Shown: positions 33,873-45,379 of the stretch, piece by piece
How positions within the stretch are numbered: the stretch's first letter is position 1
Layout: each line of letters begins with the position of its first letter
Source: Poecilobothrus nobilitatus
Taxonomy: Eukaryota; Arthropoda; Insecta; Diptera; Dolichopodidae
NCBI GenBank assembly: GCA_947095535.1
Contig: OX352772.1
Location: 109,266,903-109,330,902 of the forward strand
Length of the DNA stretch: 64,000 bases
Direction of reading: 5' to 3'
Translations under genes and position numbers: made by a program
Notes under the pieces: generated by a model
What the model saw: only the letters and a program-made list of their open reading frames with translations
Database searches by the model: none
Told to the model about the DNA's origin: nothing

Positions 33873-34549
33873 TTAGAGTTTTTTAATAGATGCAATATAT
33901 GTCGGTTTGCCCTCAATCGTTTCATATTCACCACTTAAATTATCTAAATCTTCTTTTCCACAATAACATAAATTCTCTCCCAATATATCACTCCTCAATC
34001 TAAATAGATCGTTAATATCTTGAGATCTATAAATATATAATCGTGAGGTCGTAACGTTACTTCATTATATACTTTTTGAAATTCTTTCATTTTATTAGGA
34101 TAAATTTGTCGTGATAATGGTAAAATCTGCGACTTGTCTCTGGGATTTTTAAAAAGTACTAAATATTTACAATTGAGAGAAATATCTCTTGAAAATTTTC
34201 CTTGATGAAAAACATTTTCTGTTGTAAATATTACTGATAAATTCCTATGATGTGAACCTCTAGTAAACAACTCACATAATTTTGAGTCGTGAGAATTCAA
34301 CATCATATCATCAATTACTATTAACAAAGGATGATAATTTTCACTTAAGTCTGGTATTTCATTGGAATATTCAACTTCTTTAATGTTTAATGGAATTGCA
34401 TTTCTATCAGGATTACACCAAATAATTTTATTTATTTCCGGGAAAATAACTGTATCTCTATTTTCTATTAAATTACGAATAAATGTAGTTTTACCACAAC
34501 ACGATGGCCCCGCTACCATCATTGTGAAAGGATGATATAACATAGCCAT
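33873..34549 (-). pseudogene. FtsK/HerA-like packaging ATPase of the Polinton, late frameshift
   Basis: The ATPase is thought to pump DNA into capsids. The start is Met 34549. Walker A is GPSCCGKT at residues 14-21, the Walker B-like strand is LLIVIDDMM, and the sensor region is IFTTENVFHQGKFSRDI. The frame stays open to 33995, but the last codons (KILTIYLD) are off-frame. Shifting one base near 34020 restores coding with QDINDLFRLRSDILGEN, CYCGKEDLDNL and ending IKKL at TAA 33873-33875. So only the C-terminal ~50 residues are affected. The gene is divergent from the next plus-strand gene, with a TATA box between them. Confidence 0.85.
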
Positions 34550-34574
34550 TATAAACTAAAAGATAAACGTACTC

Positions 34575-34590
34575 TCAGCTATATTTATAG
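34575..34590 (-). promoter_or_regulatory. TATA box in divergent promoter of the Polinton
   Basis: GCTATAAATATAGCTGAG read on the minus strand sits about 30-40 bp upstream of the ATPase ATG at 34549. The palindromic core TATAAATA/TATTTATA, plus ATATTATAAAATC at about 34600, could also serve the plus-strand gene whose likely ATG is 34659. Confidence 0.5.
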
Positions 34591-34658
34591 CAAAATCCAT
34601 ATATTATAAAATCATGATAATTCAAAAACATTTAGTCATTTCGCTATTACACTTTGCC

Positions 34659-35165
34659 ATGGAAGGGAATAATTTTCTAATTGTGGATTTACAATTTTCT
34701 CGAGGAAATGAAAAACAATATTTTTTAAAAGAATTAGTAGCTGTGGAAAAGGGAAGTTTAGTTCCTCTTACATTTCACTTCAAACCACCTTATTCAGAAG
34801 AAGAACTTAATGATAATGCAAAATATCAAAATCAGTATTGTGAAAGAAATATCAACGGCTTAAAATGGAACGAAGGTGTGATTGAATATACTCAAGTACC
34901 AGTTGTTCTAAAACACTATTTTGATATTTTTGAAACAATTTTCGTGAAAGGAGAGCAAAAAATAAAGTTTTTAAAAAAATATCTAACTAAACCAGATTTA
35001 ATAGATCTTAGCAAAGATATGACATTACTATATAAAGTTGAAGACTTCGTATCAATGTGTCCTGTACATAACAGTAATAACAACCCAATGAATGCTAAAA
35101 TTAGATGTGCTGCTAGAAACTGTTTGAATATATACATGTACTTACTAAAAACAAACAAATTTTAA
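34659..35165 (+). CDS. Polinton conserved protein on plus strand, possible exonuclease-like fold
   Basis: I prefer Met 34659 (MEGNNFLIVDLQFSRGNEK) over the upstream 34614, giving 168 residues without a stop. It has a hydrophobic strand with Asp at the start (FLIVDLQ), NGLKWNEGVIEY, IFETIFVKGEQKIKFLKKYL, LIDLSKD, and Cys/His residues near the end (MCPVHNS, KIRCAARNCLNIYMYL). The strand-Asp start and the KGxxK block are reminiscent of RNase H-like or DEDD-type folds, but catalytic residues cannot be assigned with confidence. It is the only central gene on the plus strand. Confidence 0.6.
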   Translation: MEGNNFLIVDLQFSRGNEKQYFLKELVAVEKGSLVPLTFHFKPPYSEEELNDNAKYQNQYCERNINGLKWNEGVIEYTQVPVVLKHYFDIFETIFVKGEQKIKFLKKYLTKPDLIDLSKDMTLLYKVEDFVSMCPVHNSNNNPMNAKIRCAARNCLNIYMYLLKTNKF

Positions 35166-35519
35166 CAAAAAAAAAAAAATTTACATATATTATGCAATAT
35201 ATCATTTTTTTTTTTTTTTTTTACCTTACATAATACCAATGTCAACGGTATGATCTTCATAAATAATGAAATATAAACATATTTATTGGTTACAAAGCAA
35301 CTGAAATCATTCAAATGGAACAACCCTAATTTGCATTGAATTCATATATATATATTTTTTCTTTCGCACTATAGATACGCATACAATTTTCAATAATTGC
35401 ATTTCTTTAGTAATATTCCCTTTTTTTTTTTGTTTTGTTCTCTAGTTTTTTATGAAAATAAAAACAACCAAAATATTATATCTTTATTTATTTACATATT
35501 TTACATATTTATTTTTAAT
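35166..35519. other. Intergenic stretch inside the Polinton
   Basis: These 354 bp lie between two convergent genes. They contain A and T runs (35166-35180, 35205-35222, 35417-35430) that could act as polyadenylation regions for both sides, and AATAAA-like words. No coding signal. Confidence 0.5.
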
Positions 35520-38500
35520 TTAGACATGTCTTATAAAATAATGATTCCAAGGTAGTGTGCTAACACCATTTGGTTCAATATATCTTTTATCATCATTATA
35601 GCTAAGGGATATTTTATTAATGCATTGTGTATACAGAACATGTAACTGACTTCTAAATAGTAACATTTTATGTACATAAATTTTTTTTTTATACAAACCG
35701 TCTCTATAATTATCTATATTTAAATTTTTAACAACAGTTTTTTTGACACCCTTAGCTCTTTTTATTTGTTTCTTATTTGCTATATCAATAAAGTACATTT
35801 TTCCTCTTAAACCTATAAATTCCTTAATAATATTACCACTACATTCATCCTTCATCATTCCGAGTACCTTTCTATTTTCTAGAGGTATACCATAAATATT
35901 ATTTTTACTATAATCTGATGTATCATAATAGCTACTTATATCTGATTTAATATCTTGATAAAAATCATTGGTTTTAATTGTTAATACGAATGAATCAGTA
36001 TCCATATAATTTAGTCTAACATTTTCATTATATTTGGCTTTCATGTGATTGTAAAAAAAATCATACATTTTCCATTTAGAAATATCCAAAATGGAAAATC
36101 CTGTGTAAATCGGTTTATCGTAATAAGTACGAACTCTATTCAATTGAACTGCAATCATGTTTGATGTAAAATGGGCAACACTATGAAAATTTGGTTTTGC
36201 AATCAAGACTCTGGCACCTAAATGACGTCCTTGACTGTTCCATGAAGTAAAAATTTTAACATCTTTCCTCTTATCGATGTTTTCAATTGTCTTTTCAAAA
36301 ATCGCGTTATTTAATAGTTTGAAAAATTTTTTTTCAAATTCGGTCGTAGCCTTCTTTCTGTGCTCATTGTTTAAATCAATATATTTTTTCAACCAACACG
36401 ATTGACTGAAATTTTAGTATTCTATGGATTTTTTCCAAAACTAGACCATGCTCAATGCATTGTTTTAAATTCCTATAATGAATTACATAATTATTTTTGT
36501 CATCTAAATCTGTAATTAATTTTTCAGTCTTCTATTGTTTGTTCTTTTTATGAGCAGCGCAAAATGGTAAATCTTTATGGTAGTCATGTTTAGATATAGG
36601 ATACTCTAAATCTACCTCTAAAATATAACCTATATTAGAAATATCGGGAATATCTAAAACATCAAAATTTTCAAAATTTTCCATCCATTGGAATTCTGAA
36701 TGAGGAAGATATTGGGACATTGCCCATCCATAGAGATTAACTACATCTAAATAAACAATAAATTTTGAGTCTTCATTGCAATCAAAATTTTCACTATATT
36801 TATTATTGGCAACAGAATGTCTTAACATGCATTGAGTTATACCACCCCTAATGCCTTTTTTAACTAAGTTATACATATTTATATCTGTAAATAACTCAAG
36901 CTCAACTTTTGTAAATTTAAGCATAGCATCCCAAGACAAACCTGGCGATGTATAATAGTGACATGGGTCTAAAGAGTATATATTTTTGCAAACCTTTCTA
37001 AAATTTTCAAAAATATCACTCAATAACAATACATCAGTTTTTAGGTATACCTCTAAATAATCTTTTAAAGTAGTACAAATAAATTTTTCCCAAACTTTCC
37101 GAACATGATTGTATTCTTCATCTGAACATTTACTATCCGAAAATTTGTTATCAAAATGTTCTTGATGTGGTAGCTTATCAAAATGTAATTTATCCCAAGA
37201 ATTGAGAAACTCATAAGGAAATTTACCTTTAATCTTTAAGAGACTAAAACTTTGCTCATCTTTACATATTTTTTTTATAGAAATTAAATCATTATTCGAT
37301 AAATTACTAGCTAGCTCATCAATACTAGAAGACATAAAACGAAATGAATCCAAAAATCTTATTTCTATTAAAGTTTTATCATCTATATTAATTTTTTTGA
37401 AACGAAAATATAATTTTCTTTGTTATTAGGAATGATTTGAATTTGCCCCGGATAATTTGATAAAACTTTAACAAATAAATGACAATCATAATTACCTGTT
37501 TGCCTCGATAATTGCCTGTTAAATGACAGTGATCTACTACTCTATCTAAACCTAAATCTTGTTCACAAATATGACATATCTTACTTTCTAAATGAATTTT
37601 CTTTTGTAAATCACTTAATCTAGCATTGGACGTGTTTGTTCTAAATACTTACTGCAAATTTGTTTGATATCACTTATTCATGTATCCATAAATATTTCAA
37701 CACATCCTTCACCGGTATACATCTGGAAAATATTGATGTCATCGTCGAAAGCACATTTGATATTGTATGCAAAAGCGCATGGAATATGGTCCTGTATATT
37801 TGTAGTTGATGAACAAGCTGGATCTGGATTACTTGTTGCAATATCCTGCAGCAAACATTCAAAATCTGCATACACAACAAACTGCACATCAAGTTTATTC
37901 TCATGGTTTTTAAATTTTGCCCATTTCTTTTCCTCACTCGGTAATGTTGCTACCATCTTATTGCATTCCATTTTATGTATGTGGAGGGCTGTGTCTGTAC
38001 AAAAGTGTTGTAGGCATGAATTGCAAAAATGTATGCTGGTTTTGTTCAATGTCAACTGAGATGCTATCAACTTTGATAGCACATAGTGAGCTCTATTCTC
38101 ACGCTCCACCAAAAGCAAGTTGATATGTTTCTCTAAAAGAAAAATTAAAAATATTTTATATATTTATATGTACATGTTTATGCGATTAATATTTTTTTTT
38201 TAGTTTACCTTTTTCTTGTTGCGTGTTATAATAAGGTCCTATTACTTGGTGGAAACTGCCCCCTTTTGATGTTAAAACCTCTTCTAACCCAAAAACATTA
38301 ACACTTATTCCCTCATTTAGTATTTCAAATTGTTCTATACCTCCTACTTTAAGAGGGAATTGCAAACTACCTAATTCTAAAATTAAATGATCAAAATGTT
38401 CATTTAAATATATTGTTCTGCTACTAATGTTAGCAATGCGGTAAGTAGCTGTTCTTTCTAAATCAGTATTCCGATCCTTGAACAATGCCGATATAATGCT

Positions 38501-39164
38501 CCATTTGAAACAGTATACATCGTTATTCTTAACATTGATGCATGCTTCCTTTTTGTTTTAAAATAAAATCTGGTAATGGCACGTATTGAGAGCATCTTAT
38601 TGGTTTATATAGATTTATATTGATTTCCAAATGCAATAGTCTAATAAGAGCCCAACCACTATCTCTTTCTTGGAATTCATCACACTTTTTTGCAATGATA
38701 TCACTCAATTTCTCATAGTTTAGAGGTAGTTGGTTCATCTGACTGACAACGTTCATTTTAAACTTGAAAGATTTCACCGAAAGCTCCATGTTCAAACTGT
38801 ATTCTGCATCCTCCTGTTGTGTATTTTGGGTAGTTTTCATGTACTCAGCAAAAAGCTCCAAATTATATTTGAAGCGTGTATGCTTTTCCAATAATTTCTC
38901 CAATAATATCATAATTCTGTCCTTTACACTTTGTAAAAACTCTTTTGGTGACTGAAACTCTTCCTTTTCATTTTCGCAAATATATGTCTCGATTCTTTCA
39001 CTGAAAATGCTCTTAACGCACTTAAGACCGCAGTCTACCTCAACTGCTACATTTCAACGATGTGCTAATGTGCGTAAATGGTACAGCCACTCCTTAACCG
39101 GTACAAAGACGTTGCATTTTTCACAACGTTTTTTTTCTTCACACTCTTGAATATTACGCTTCAT
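35520..39164 (-). pseudogene. polB: Protein-primed family B DNA polymerase of the Polinton, broken
   Basis: The gene starts at Met 39164 with a zinc-finger-like CEKCNVFVPVKEWLYHLRTL and would encode about 1,200 residues. In order: N-terminal domain (FKYNLELFAEYMK, LLHLEININLYKPIR, YCFKWSI, LNEGISVNVFGLEE), exonuclease motif FVVYADFECLL, zinc-binding CHICEQDLG and DHCHLTGNYRG, EVYLKTDVLLLSDIFENFR, motif A VYLDVVNLYGWAMSQ, motif B region LLNNAIFEKT, and motif C YMDTDS. Breaks: TGA 39054-39056; shifts near 38535 and 38150; a stop at 37675 and shifts near 37650; a deletion after NYRGK at about 37500; TAG near 36534; a shift near 36405. Motif B normally has Gly where Glu is seen. It would have copied the element's DNA; this copy cannot. 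Confidence 0.9.
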
Positions 39165-39236
39165 CTTTTTTTTATTTAAGTATCTTAATTCGCGACTTTA
39201 CTTCTACACTTTGGTAATTTAAATGACTAAACTAAA

Positions 39237-41104
39237 AAATATTCTACTATTTATAGTAGTTATTACAGTTTAATTCAAAATCATTCAAATACAATAAAAC
39301 AGAAATGTAGTAAGCTGAAGTATGAGAAAAACCGTTAAAAAATAACGAACTTTTTCTTTTAAAAACTATACATTAAAAAGTTGATATTTTTTAATTCAAA
39401 ATTAACTTTAACATTTTCACCCCTTTTAATTTGTTGCACGTCTATTATAAACCTTATCAAAAGTTTTAACCGCAAATTTGAATTCAAAAAAAATTTCCTT
39501 AAACTATAATCCGTTGGGAAGGTTCCAACTAATATTCCCTTTATTTTCAAGGATCCATTAGTAATGAAATAATGTTCAACAATTTACATTATACATACAT
39601 TACTATATTAGTTGTTCAGATTGATACAGATCCGTTAAAAAATAACAAACTTTTTCTTTTAAAAACTATACATTAAAAAGTTGATATTTTTTAATTCAAA
39701 ATTAACTTTAACATTTTCACCCCTTTTAATTTGTTGCACATCTATTGTAAACCTTATGAAAAGTTTTAACCGCAAATTTGAATTCAAAAAAATTTGCTTA
39801 AACTATAATCCGTTGGAATATGTGAAAAATCGTTAAAATGTTTAGTAATAATCTTGAAATTTAATACCTACTCTTAGCCATACTAAAAGACATTACTGTA
39901 ATCTTATAATATTTGCATTTTAACTGTTTTTTTTTTGTTTTAAAAACTAGTAGGAGGATAATATTTTAAAATAGTTATATTTTATAACCACCAAAGACAT
40001 TACTGTGATCTTATAATATTTGCATTTTAACTGTCTTTTTGTTTTAAAAACTAGTAGGGGGATAATATTTTAAAATAGTTATATTTTATAACCACCAGTC
40101 TCTTTTTTCTTATTCTTTTTCATATAGAACTGATCTTTCTTTTTTATTTTCGCCCCTTTTTTATTTATTTCCTAATAATTTCGAAAATTTCAGTATACAT
40201 TATAGCTAATACAATACAATACTTACAAATAGTGATATCTACTAATTTCAATAAAAATTCCTTTTAACTACCCATTAAAAATCATTTCCATACTATTAAA
40301 AATCACTCCCAATACACAAACAACTCGTAAAATCCTATTAAAAATCTTTTTCCAAGACACAAAAAAACTTTCAAAAACTACCCTTTGTCATATTAAACTG
40401 ACTTTTTTATTCTTTTTTTTTAAATCTTTTTCCAAGACACACAAAACTTTCAAAACTACCCTTTGTCATATTAAACTGAATTTTTTATTCTTTTTCATAT
40501 TAAACTGATCTTTTCACCCCTTTTTTTTATTATTCTTACTACATTCTTTTTATATTAAAGTTTGACCACTAGTCACTTTTTCATATTAACTGATCTTTTC
40601 TTTCTTTTTATTTTCAACCCTTTTTATTTTTATTTTTTTTTTCTTAAATCAAAGGATGTTCATACACACCCTAATATTCACTCTATACTATAATAACTAA
40701 CCCCTACACCTAATTAAATATTCACCCCTAATATTCTCTATACTATAATAAATAACCCCTTCACATAATTAATACGTATTCTACCATTATAATTATCTTT
40801 CTCTACTCTACATAAGATTACCAAACTAAGTAATATTCACCCCTCATACAAACTACGAAGATCATAAACCCTCATAACTGCACCAACGACCACCACCTAT
40901 ACAAACACTATTACATGCACCCCTTCGCAAAATTGAAGAAATTAATTATGCACCCCTACTAATTAATTATGCACCCCCTCGCAAAAATGAAAATCCACCC
41001 CTACATAATTAATTATGCACCCCTTTTAATTAATTATGCACCCCTACTAATTAAATATGCACCCTTTGCGGTTTTTGTCTCAGGACCCGCGTATTTATAC
41101 TACT
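39237..41104 (-). repeat. Right terminal inverted repeat of the Polinton
   Basis: A 1,868-bp inverted counterpart of the left TIR. It is longer because of two internal duplications: 39332-39517 repeats at 39632-39816, separated by ~115 bp of unrelated sequence, and a ~110-bp block (AAGACATTACTGTAATCTTA) repeats at about 39890 and 39993. The outer part again carries repeated TAATTAATTATGCACCCC words. The inner edge has the TATA box at 39247-39256 facing the polymerase gene. Confidence 0.9.
39247..39256 (-). promoter_or_regulatory. polB: TATA box at inner edge of right TIR
   Basis: CTATAAATAG on the minus strand, 83 bp upstream of the polymerase ATG at 39164, is identical to the box in the left TIR at 26940-26949. 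As part of the TIR it would drive inward transcription from both ends of the element. Confidence 0.6.
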
Positions 41105-42960
41105 CAAGACCACGGAAAGTGTTATAGGCTATATCGCTTTTCGGTTCATTAACCCATTGTGGCCCGAAAACGATTTAAAGCTTTTTCGTTTTTTCGTAAT
41201 CCTGCCTAAACGGTTTGGCCGATTAAATTGAAAATTTGGACGAATGTTCTTCTTAATATATAGTAATAATATATTATCCGAATTCGGCGCGGCGGGGTTC
41301 CAAAAAATTTTTTGATTCTGATTTATGTCCAATTTTGTGCGGTGATTTTATGGTCTGAAAAACAGCATGTTACAAATTTTTATGAAGATCCAGTAACCTG
41401 TTTGGGCACGAGAGCCGAACGAAGATCATTAAATTTTTTTGTTGTCCTGCTTAAACGGTTTAACCAATTAATTCGAAAATTTGCAAAAATCTTACTCTTT
41501 AGCAGAAAAGCTCTTTATGATCCATTACCAAGTTTCGGCCCCAGGGGTCAGCGAAATTTTGTAATTTACTTTGTTGTCCCGCTTAAATGGTTTGACCAAA
41601 TGAGTTGAATCAAATTAAATTTATCAAAGTGTTGCTCTTTACCACAGAAGCTAACTGAGTTGATTTGGTTACGATCTATTAACCCGTTTAGACACCAGGT
41701 CTCAATGAAGTTTTTTAATTTCCTTGTTGTGGCGCTTAAACGGTTTTTCAAATTGAGTTGAAAATTCACACAAGTGCAAGTTCTTACCACAGGAGCTCAC
41801 TGAGTTGATTTGATCACGATCCATTAATCCGTTTCGGTACCAGAGCCCAAAGATGTTTTTTAATTTCTGTGTTGTCGCGCTTAAACGGATTTACCATTTG
41901 AGATGAAAATTTACAAAAGTGTAGCTCTTCAGCTCAGAACATCACTTAGTTGATTTGGTTACGATCCGTTAATCCGTTTTGGCAGCAGGGCCTAATGAAA
42001 TTTTTTAATTTCTTTATTGTCGCACTTAAACGGTTTGCCCAAATGAAAATTAGCACAAGTATTCACTTGTACACACAAACTTATTCAATAAATTTTGTCG
42101 TGATACATTAAAACATTTCGGCACGATTGACTGTCAAAAAAAATTCAAATTTGTGTCTACTTTGTGTCTAATTTGGCAGTACGAATTTATGGTTCTAAAT
42201 AAAGCCTGTAACAAAATATTTATTAACATTTGTTAACCAATTTCCGCACGAGCACTCATTATTAGATACATATTAGTAGATTATATTATATATATTATAG
42301 AGCTATATTAGTTAAATTATGTTAACGCAGAAACAAAAGTGAATAATTTTTAATGTTACCCAGATATATTACCCGGATTCGGTCCGGCGGGCTCACAAAA
42401 ATATTTTTGTTTCCGATTTATGCCCAATTTTGTATGGTGGTTTTATGCCTGAGAAAAAGCCTGTGACAAATGTTTATGAAGTTCCGGTAACCCGTTTGGG
42501 CACGAGAGCCGAAAGAAATTCATTAAATTTTGTTGTTGTCCTGCTTAAGCGGTTTAATCAATTAATTTGAAAATGCTTGCCCTTTAGCAAAAAATCCCTC
42601 TAGGTTAATTTGGTTACGATCCATTAACCCGTTTCGGCACAAGGGACAGTGAAGGCTTTTAATTTACTTTGTTGTCGGGCTTAAACGGTTTGACCAATTG
42701 GGTTGAAAATTTATCAAAATGTAGCTCTTTACCACAGAAGCTCACTGAGTTGATTTGGTTAGTTGATTGAACTCATTTAATAAATTTTATCGTGATACAT
42801 TAACACCTTTCTGCACGATAGACTGTCAAAAAACATTTTTGTTTCTAATTTGTGTCTTATTAGCAGGATGAATTTATGATTCTAAATAAAGCCTGTTACA
42901 AAAGGTTTGTTAAATGTTTCTTAACCCATTTGCGCACGAGCACCTATTAAAAATATTCTG
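41105..42960. repeat. Right part of host repeat element, with ~145-bp tandem units
   Basis: This continues the element broken by the Polinton. CTTAAACGGTTTGACC or variants recur near 41211, 41451, 41582, 41736, 41880, 42027, 42544 and 42680, spacing mostly 131-154 bp. A larger duplication is superimposed: 41270-42265 and 42365-42960 start with matching CCGAATTCGGCGCGGCGGGG-like and end with GCACGAGCACC-like sequence. Non-coding; frames of 60-100 codons here are repeat artefacts. Confidence 0.75.
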
Positions 42961-43089
42961 CCTAATTTTTTGTATTGTTACTATTATTAAAAATATATTT
43001 CCAACACTCTTTACTTTTATCTATACTGTTTTTAATATTCCATAAAAACCTTTCAATGCAAATTTCTAATATATAACAGTAATCATATA

Positions 43090-43125
43090 TCATTCATTTA
43101 TCAGACGCTTAACTAAGTAGACGTG
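43090..43125 (+). promoter_or_regulatory. LINE internal promoter: initiator plus downstream promoter element
   Basis: TCATTC at 43090-43095 fits the arthropod initiator TCA(G/T)T(C/T) with A+1 at 43092. AGACGTG at 43119-43125 lies exactly at +28 to +34, the fixed spacing known for the downstream promoter element of insect non-LTR retrotransposons. Spacing and both words match, so transcription should start at the first base of the element. Tandem units 2 and 3 lack this promoter because their copy begins inside ORF1. Confidence 0.75.
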
Positions 43126-43555
43126 GTAAATTTATTCTTAATTTTATTTTTAATTTGTTATTTAACTTTAAAATAATAATATTAATAACACTTTTTAATA
43201 TTCTTACTATTTCATAATAAAATAATAAAAATAAAATAAAAGAAGAAAACTGTGTTGAACTCATTTTCATAAACTTGTAAACAGTGCTTTTGTAAAATTA
43301 AATAGCTTTTTCGTCTTTTAAATTTTAACAAAATAATTTTTTTCTCTTTTTGTTAAAGTTTTGTTAAAATAAAAAAAAAAAAATAAAAAATAAAAATAAA
43401 AAAAATTATATTGGAATCAGCTTTTTTTAATTTACTTATTTACTTTTTTTAATTTATTGTTTATTCTGCTAGTACTTTTGCTAAAAACTTTGAACTCTTT
43501 TTAAATTGCCGTTTTTTTTTAATTGCTAAAGTAAATACTATTTATATAATCTAAA

Positions 43556-45348
43556 ATGAATTCGGTTAAATGCAATAGTTCAAGCTGCACAGTTTATGAC
43601 GCAAAAACCGAAACTGTTACATGCAGGAGTTTTTATAAGAGGCGCTTCCACGGAGTTTGTTTAAACGCTACTAGAGTGTGGTATTCTGTATTCCTGGCTC
43701 AATACTTTGTATGTGACGAATGCGTGGATTATCATTCCAGCATTAATATGTTATTGGATGAAGTCAAATCTTCGTTCAATAACATTAAAGATGAGTACAC
43801 AGGACTTGCAGCTAGATGTAACGACACAATAAAATACAACTCCGCGTCATTTAATGAAATGACTAAAGATTATGAAGCCCTCAATACCACCTTGAGCAGA
43901 GCGTCACTTAAGCAGAATGATTATTTGAAGCAGAATGCAGTGCTCAATAAAGATGAGTTTATCTCGGCATTAAATTCTACTATCAAATCATTAACTAATG
44001 AGGTAAAATCTTCTATTAACTCTCAACTGCAAAAACTTTTTAATTCAAAATTAATCGACACTACTACTGACGTTGCAGAGAAATTTAAGGAGCAGATAGG
44101 TTCATTAAGAAAACAAATTTCGAATATGGGTATGAAACTAGATGCTAGTCTTGATACATCTTTTGACACATTAAGATACAACCAAATGTATCTAAGTCGC
44201 AACTCAAAAGATATTTGGACTTAGACTGATGAACCTTTCAACTATAGTGCAGATCAGAATGCGTTTATTTTTAAACCAATAAACTACAATACAGTTAAAA
44301 ATTCAAAAAATGTAACTCATGCTGGCTTTTGCTCTGAAACTATTTCATCTGCAGATTAAATTCAAGATTCACTTGTGACGTTTTCGAACCAAGACATTCC
44401 TGAAACTGCTTCAAAATCAAGCTTCGTAAACAATTCTTTATATAATGAATTGTTTCAGTACAGTGCTCACTATACCAATTTATCTTCACCTAAACTGACT
44501 CTATCAACAATAAAAGTTCCACAACTTTCCGCATCTACTTCGACATCTTTGAGCTCTGATACTTTGGATCAATTACCATCTGTAACTAATCCTTCTTCAA
44601 TTAAAAAATGTTCTTCAAATGCTTCTAAATTGCCAAATAAGAAGGTTCAATTTTTACTTCCGAATGAAAAACAAATTACTGCAGATCGTAGGCAGACGTC
44701 AGCTGAGAAAGAATCTAAACCGGATTCGGATCTCCAGTCACTGTATTTTACTAAATTTGCAGCTTACACAACTTCTAATTATCTCAGTAAGTTTTTAAAG
44801 AATAAGTTTAATTTAAATACTGTAATTATAGTTAACATTACTGCTAAGAATCTTAAATTTAAATCGAAATATAAATCTTTTAAAGTTATGGTACCTCAAT
44901 CCAAAGTTTGTGAAATAATAAATTACAAACGATGGCAAAAAGGTACTATAATAAAGCTTTTTAAAGAAGAGTCTAATTCTAGTAGTAATACACCAAAATC
45001 TATTTCACTTACTAATACAAGTTTAAACATTAACACAAACAATAATAACACGCATTCTAAAACACTTCTTCTTAATCCTTTCGCTGTTCCTTTTAGTAAT
45101 AAAGCTAAAAAGAAATTTCCAATTCAGAGTTCATTATCTACTAATAGCAAAAAGTACTCTAACTTCATCCAAGGAGATACTTTAAGACCGGTTACCAGTA
45201 ACTATAATATAAATAATAATAAAGTTAATAGTAATAACAATAATAAATTTAAAAGGAACAATAATAATAATAATAATAATCGAATTAAAAATAATCAAAA
45301 TAAAAATAATAATCATAAAAATAAAAATAAAAAAAAAAATAATAATAA

Positions 45349-45379
<31 letters not shown>

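Larger units (their letters stand above)
24106..41104. mobile_element. Polinton/Maverick element, full length, degenerate
   Basis: A 16,999-bp element that includes a 1,447-bp secondary insertion. The ends read AGTAGTATAAATACGCGGGT on the left and the inverted equivalent on the right, so the termini are 5'-AG...CT-3'. The flanking 6-mers CACGAC/CAAGAC match at 5 of 6. Polintons are known for AG termini and 6-bp duplications. Genes, left to right: small plus-strand gene, then on the minus strand integrase, an accessory gene, protease, capsid protein, pVI-like protein, two conserved proteins and a small hydrophobic-tail protein; then ATPase (-), a divergent plus gene, and DNA polymerase B (-). 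Most genes carry disruptions, and key integrase and polymerase regions are missing. Confidence 0.95.

Noticed and set aside
37664..38123. Plus-strand frames of 131 and 68 codons opposite the polymerase gene
   Set aside because: Antisense to the exonuclease domain of polB, which has clear motifs on the minus strand.
24109..41101. Alternative Polinton ends three bases further in (AGTATAAA...)
   Set aside because: Flanking 6-mers would then be GACAGT and ACTCAA, which do not match; the chosen ends give 5 of 6.
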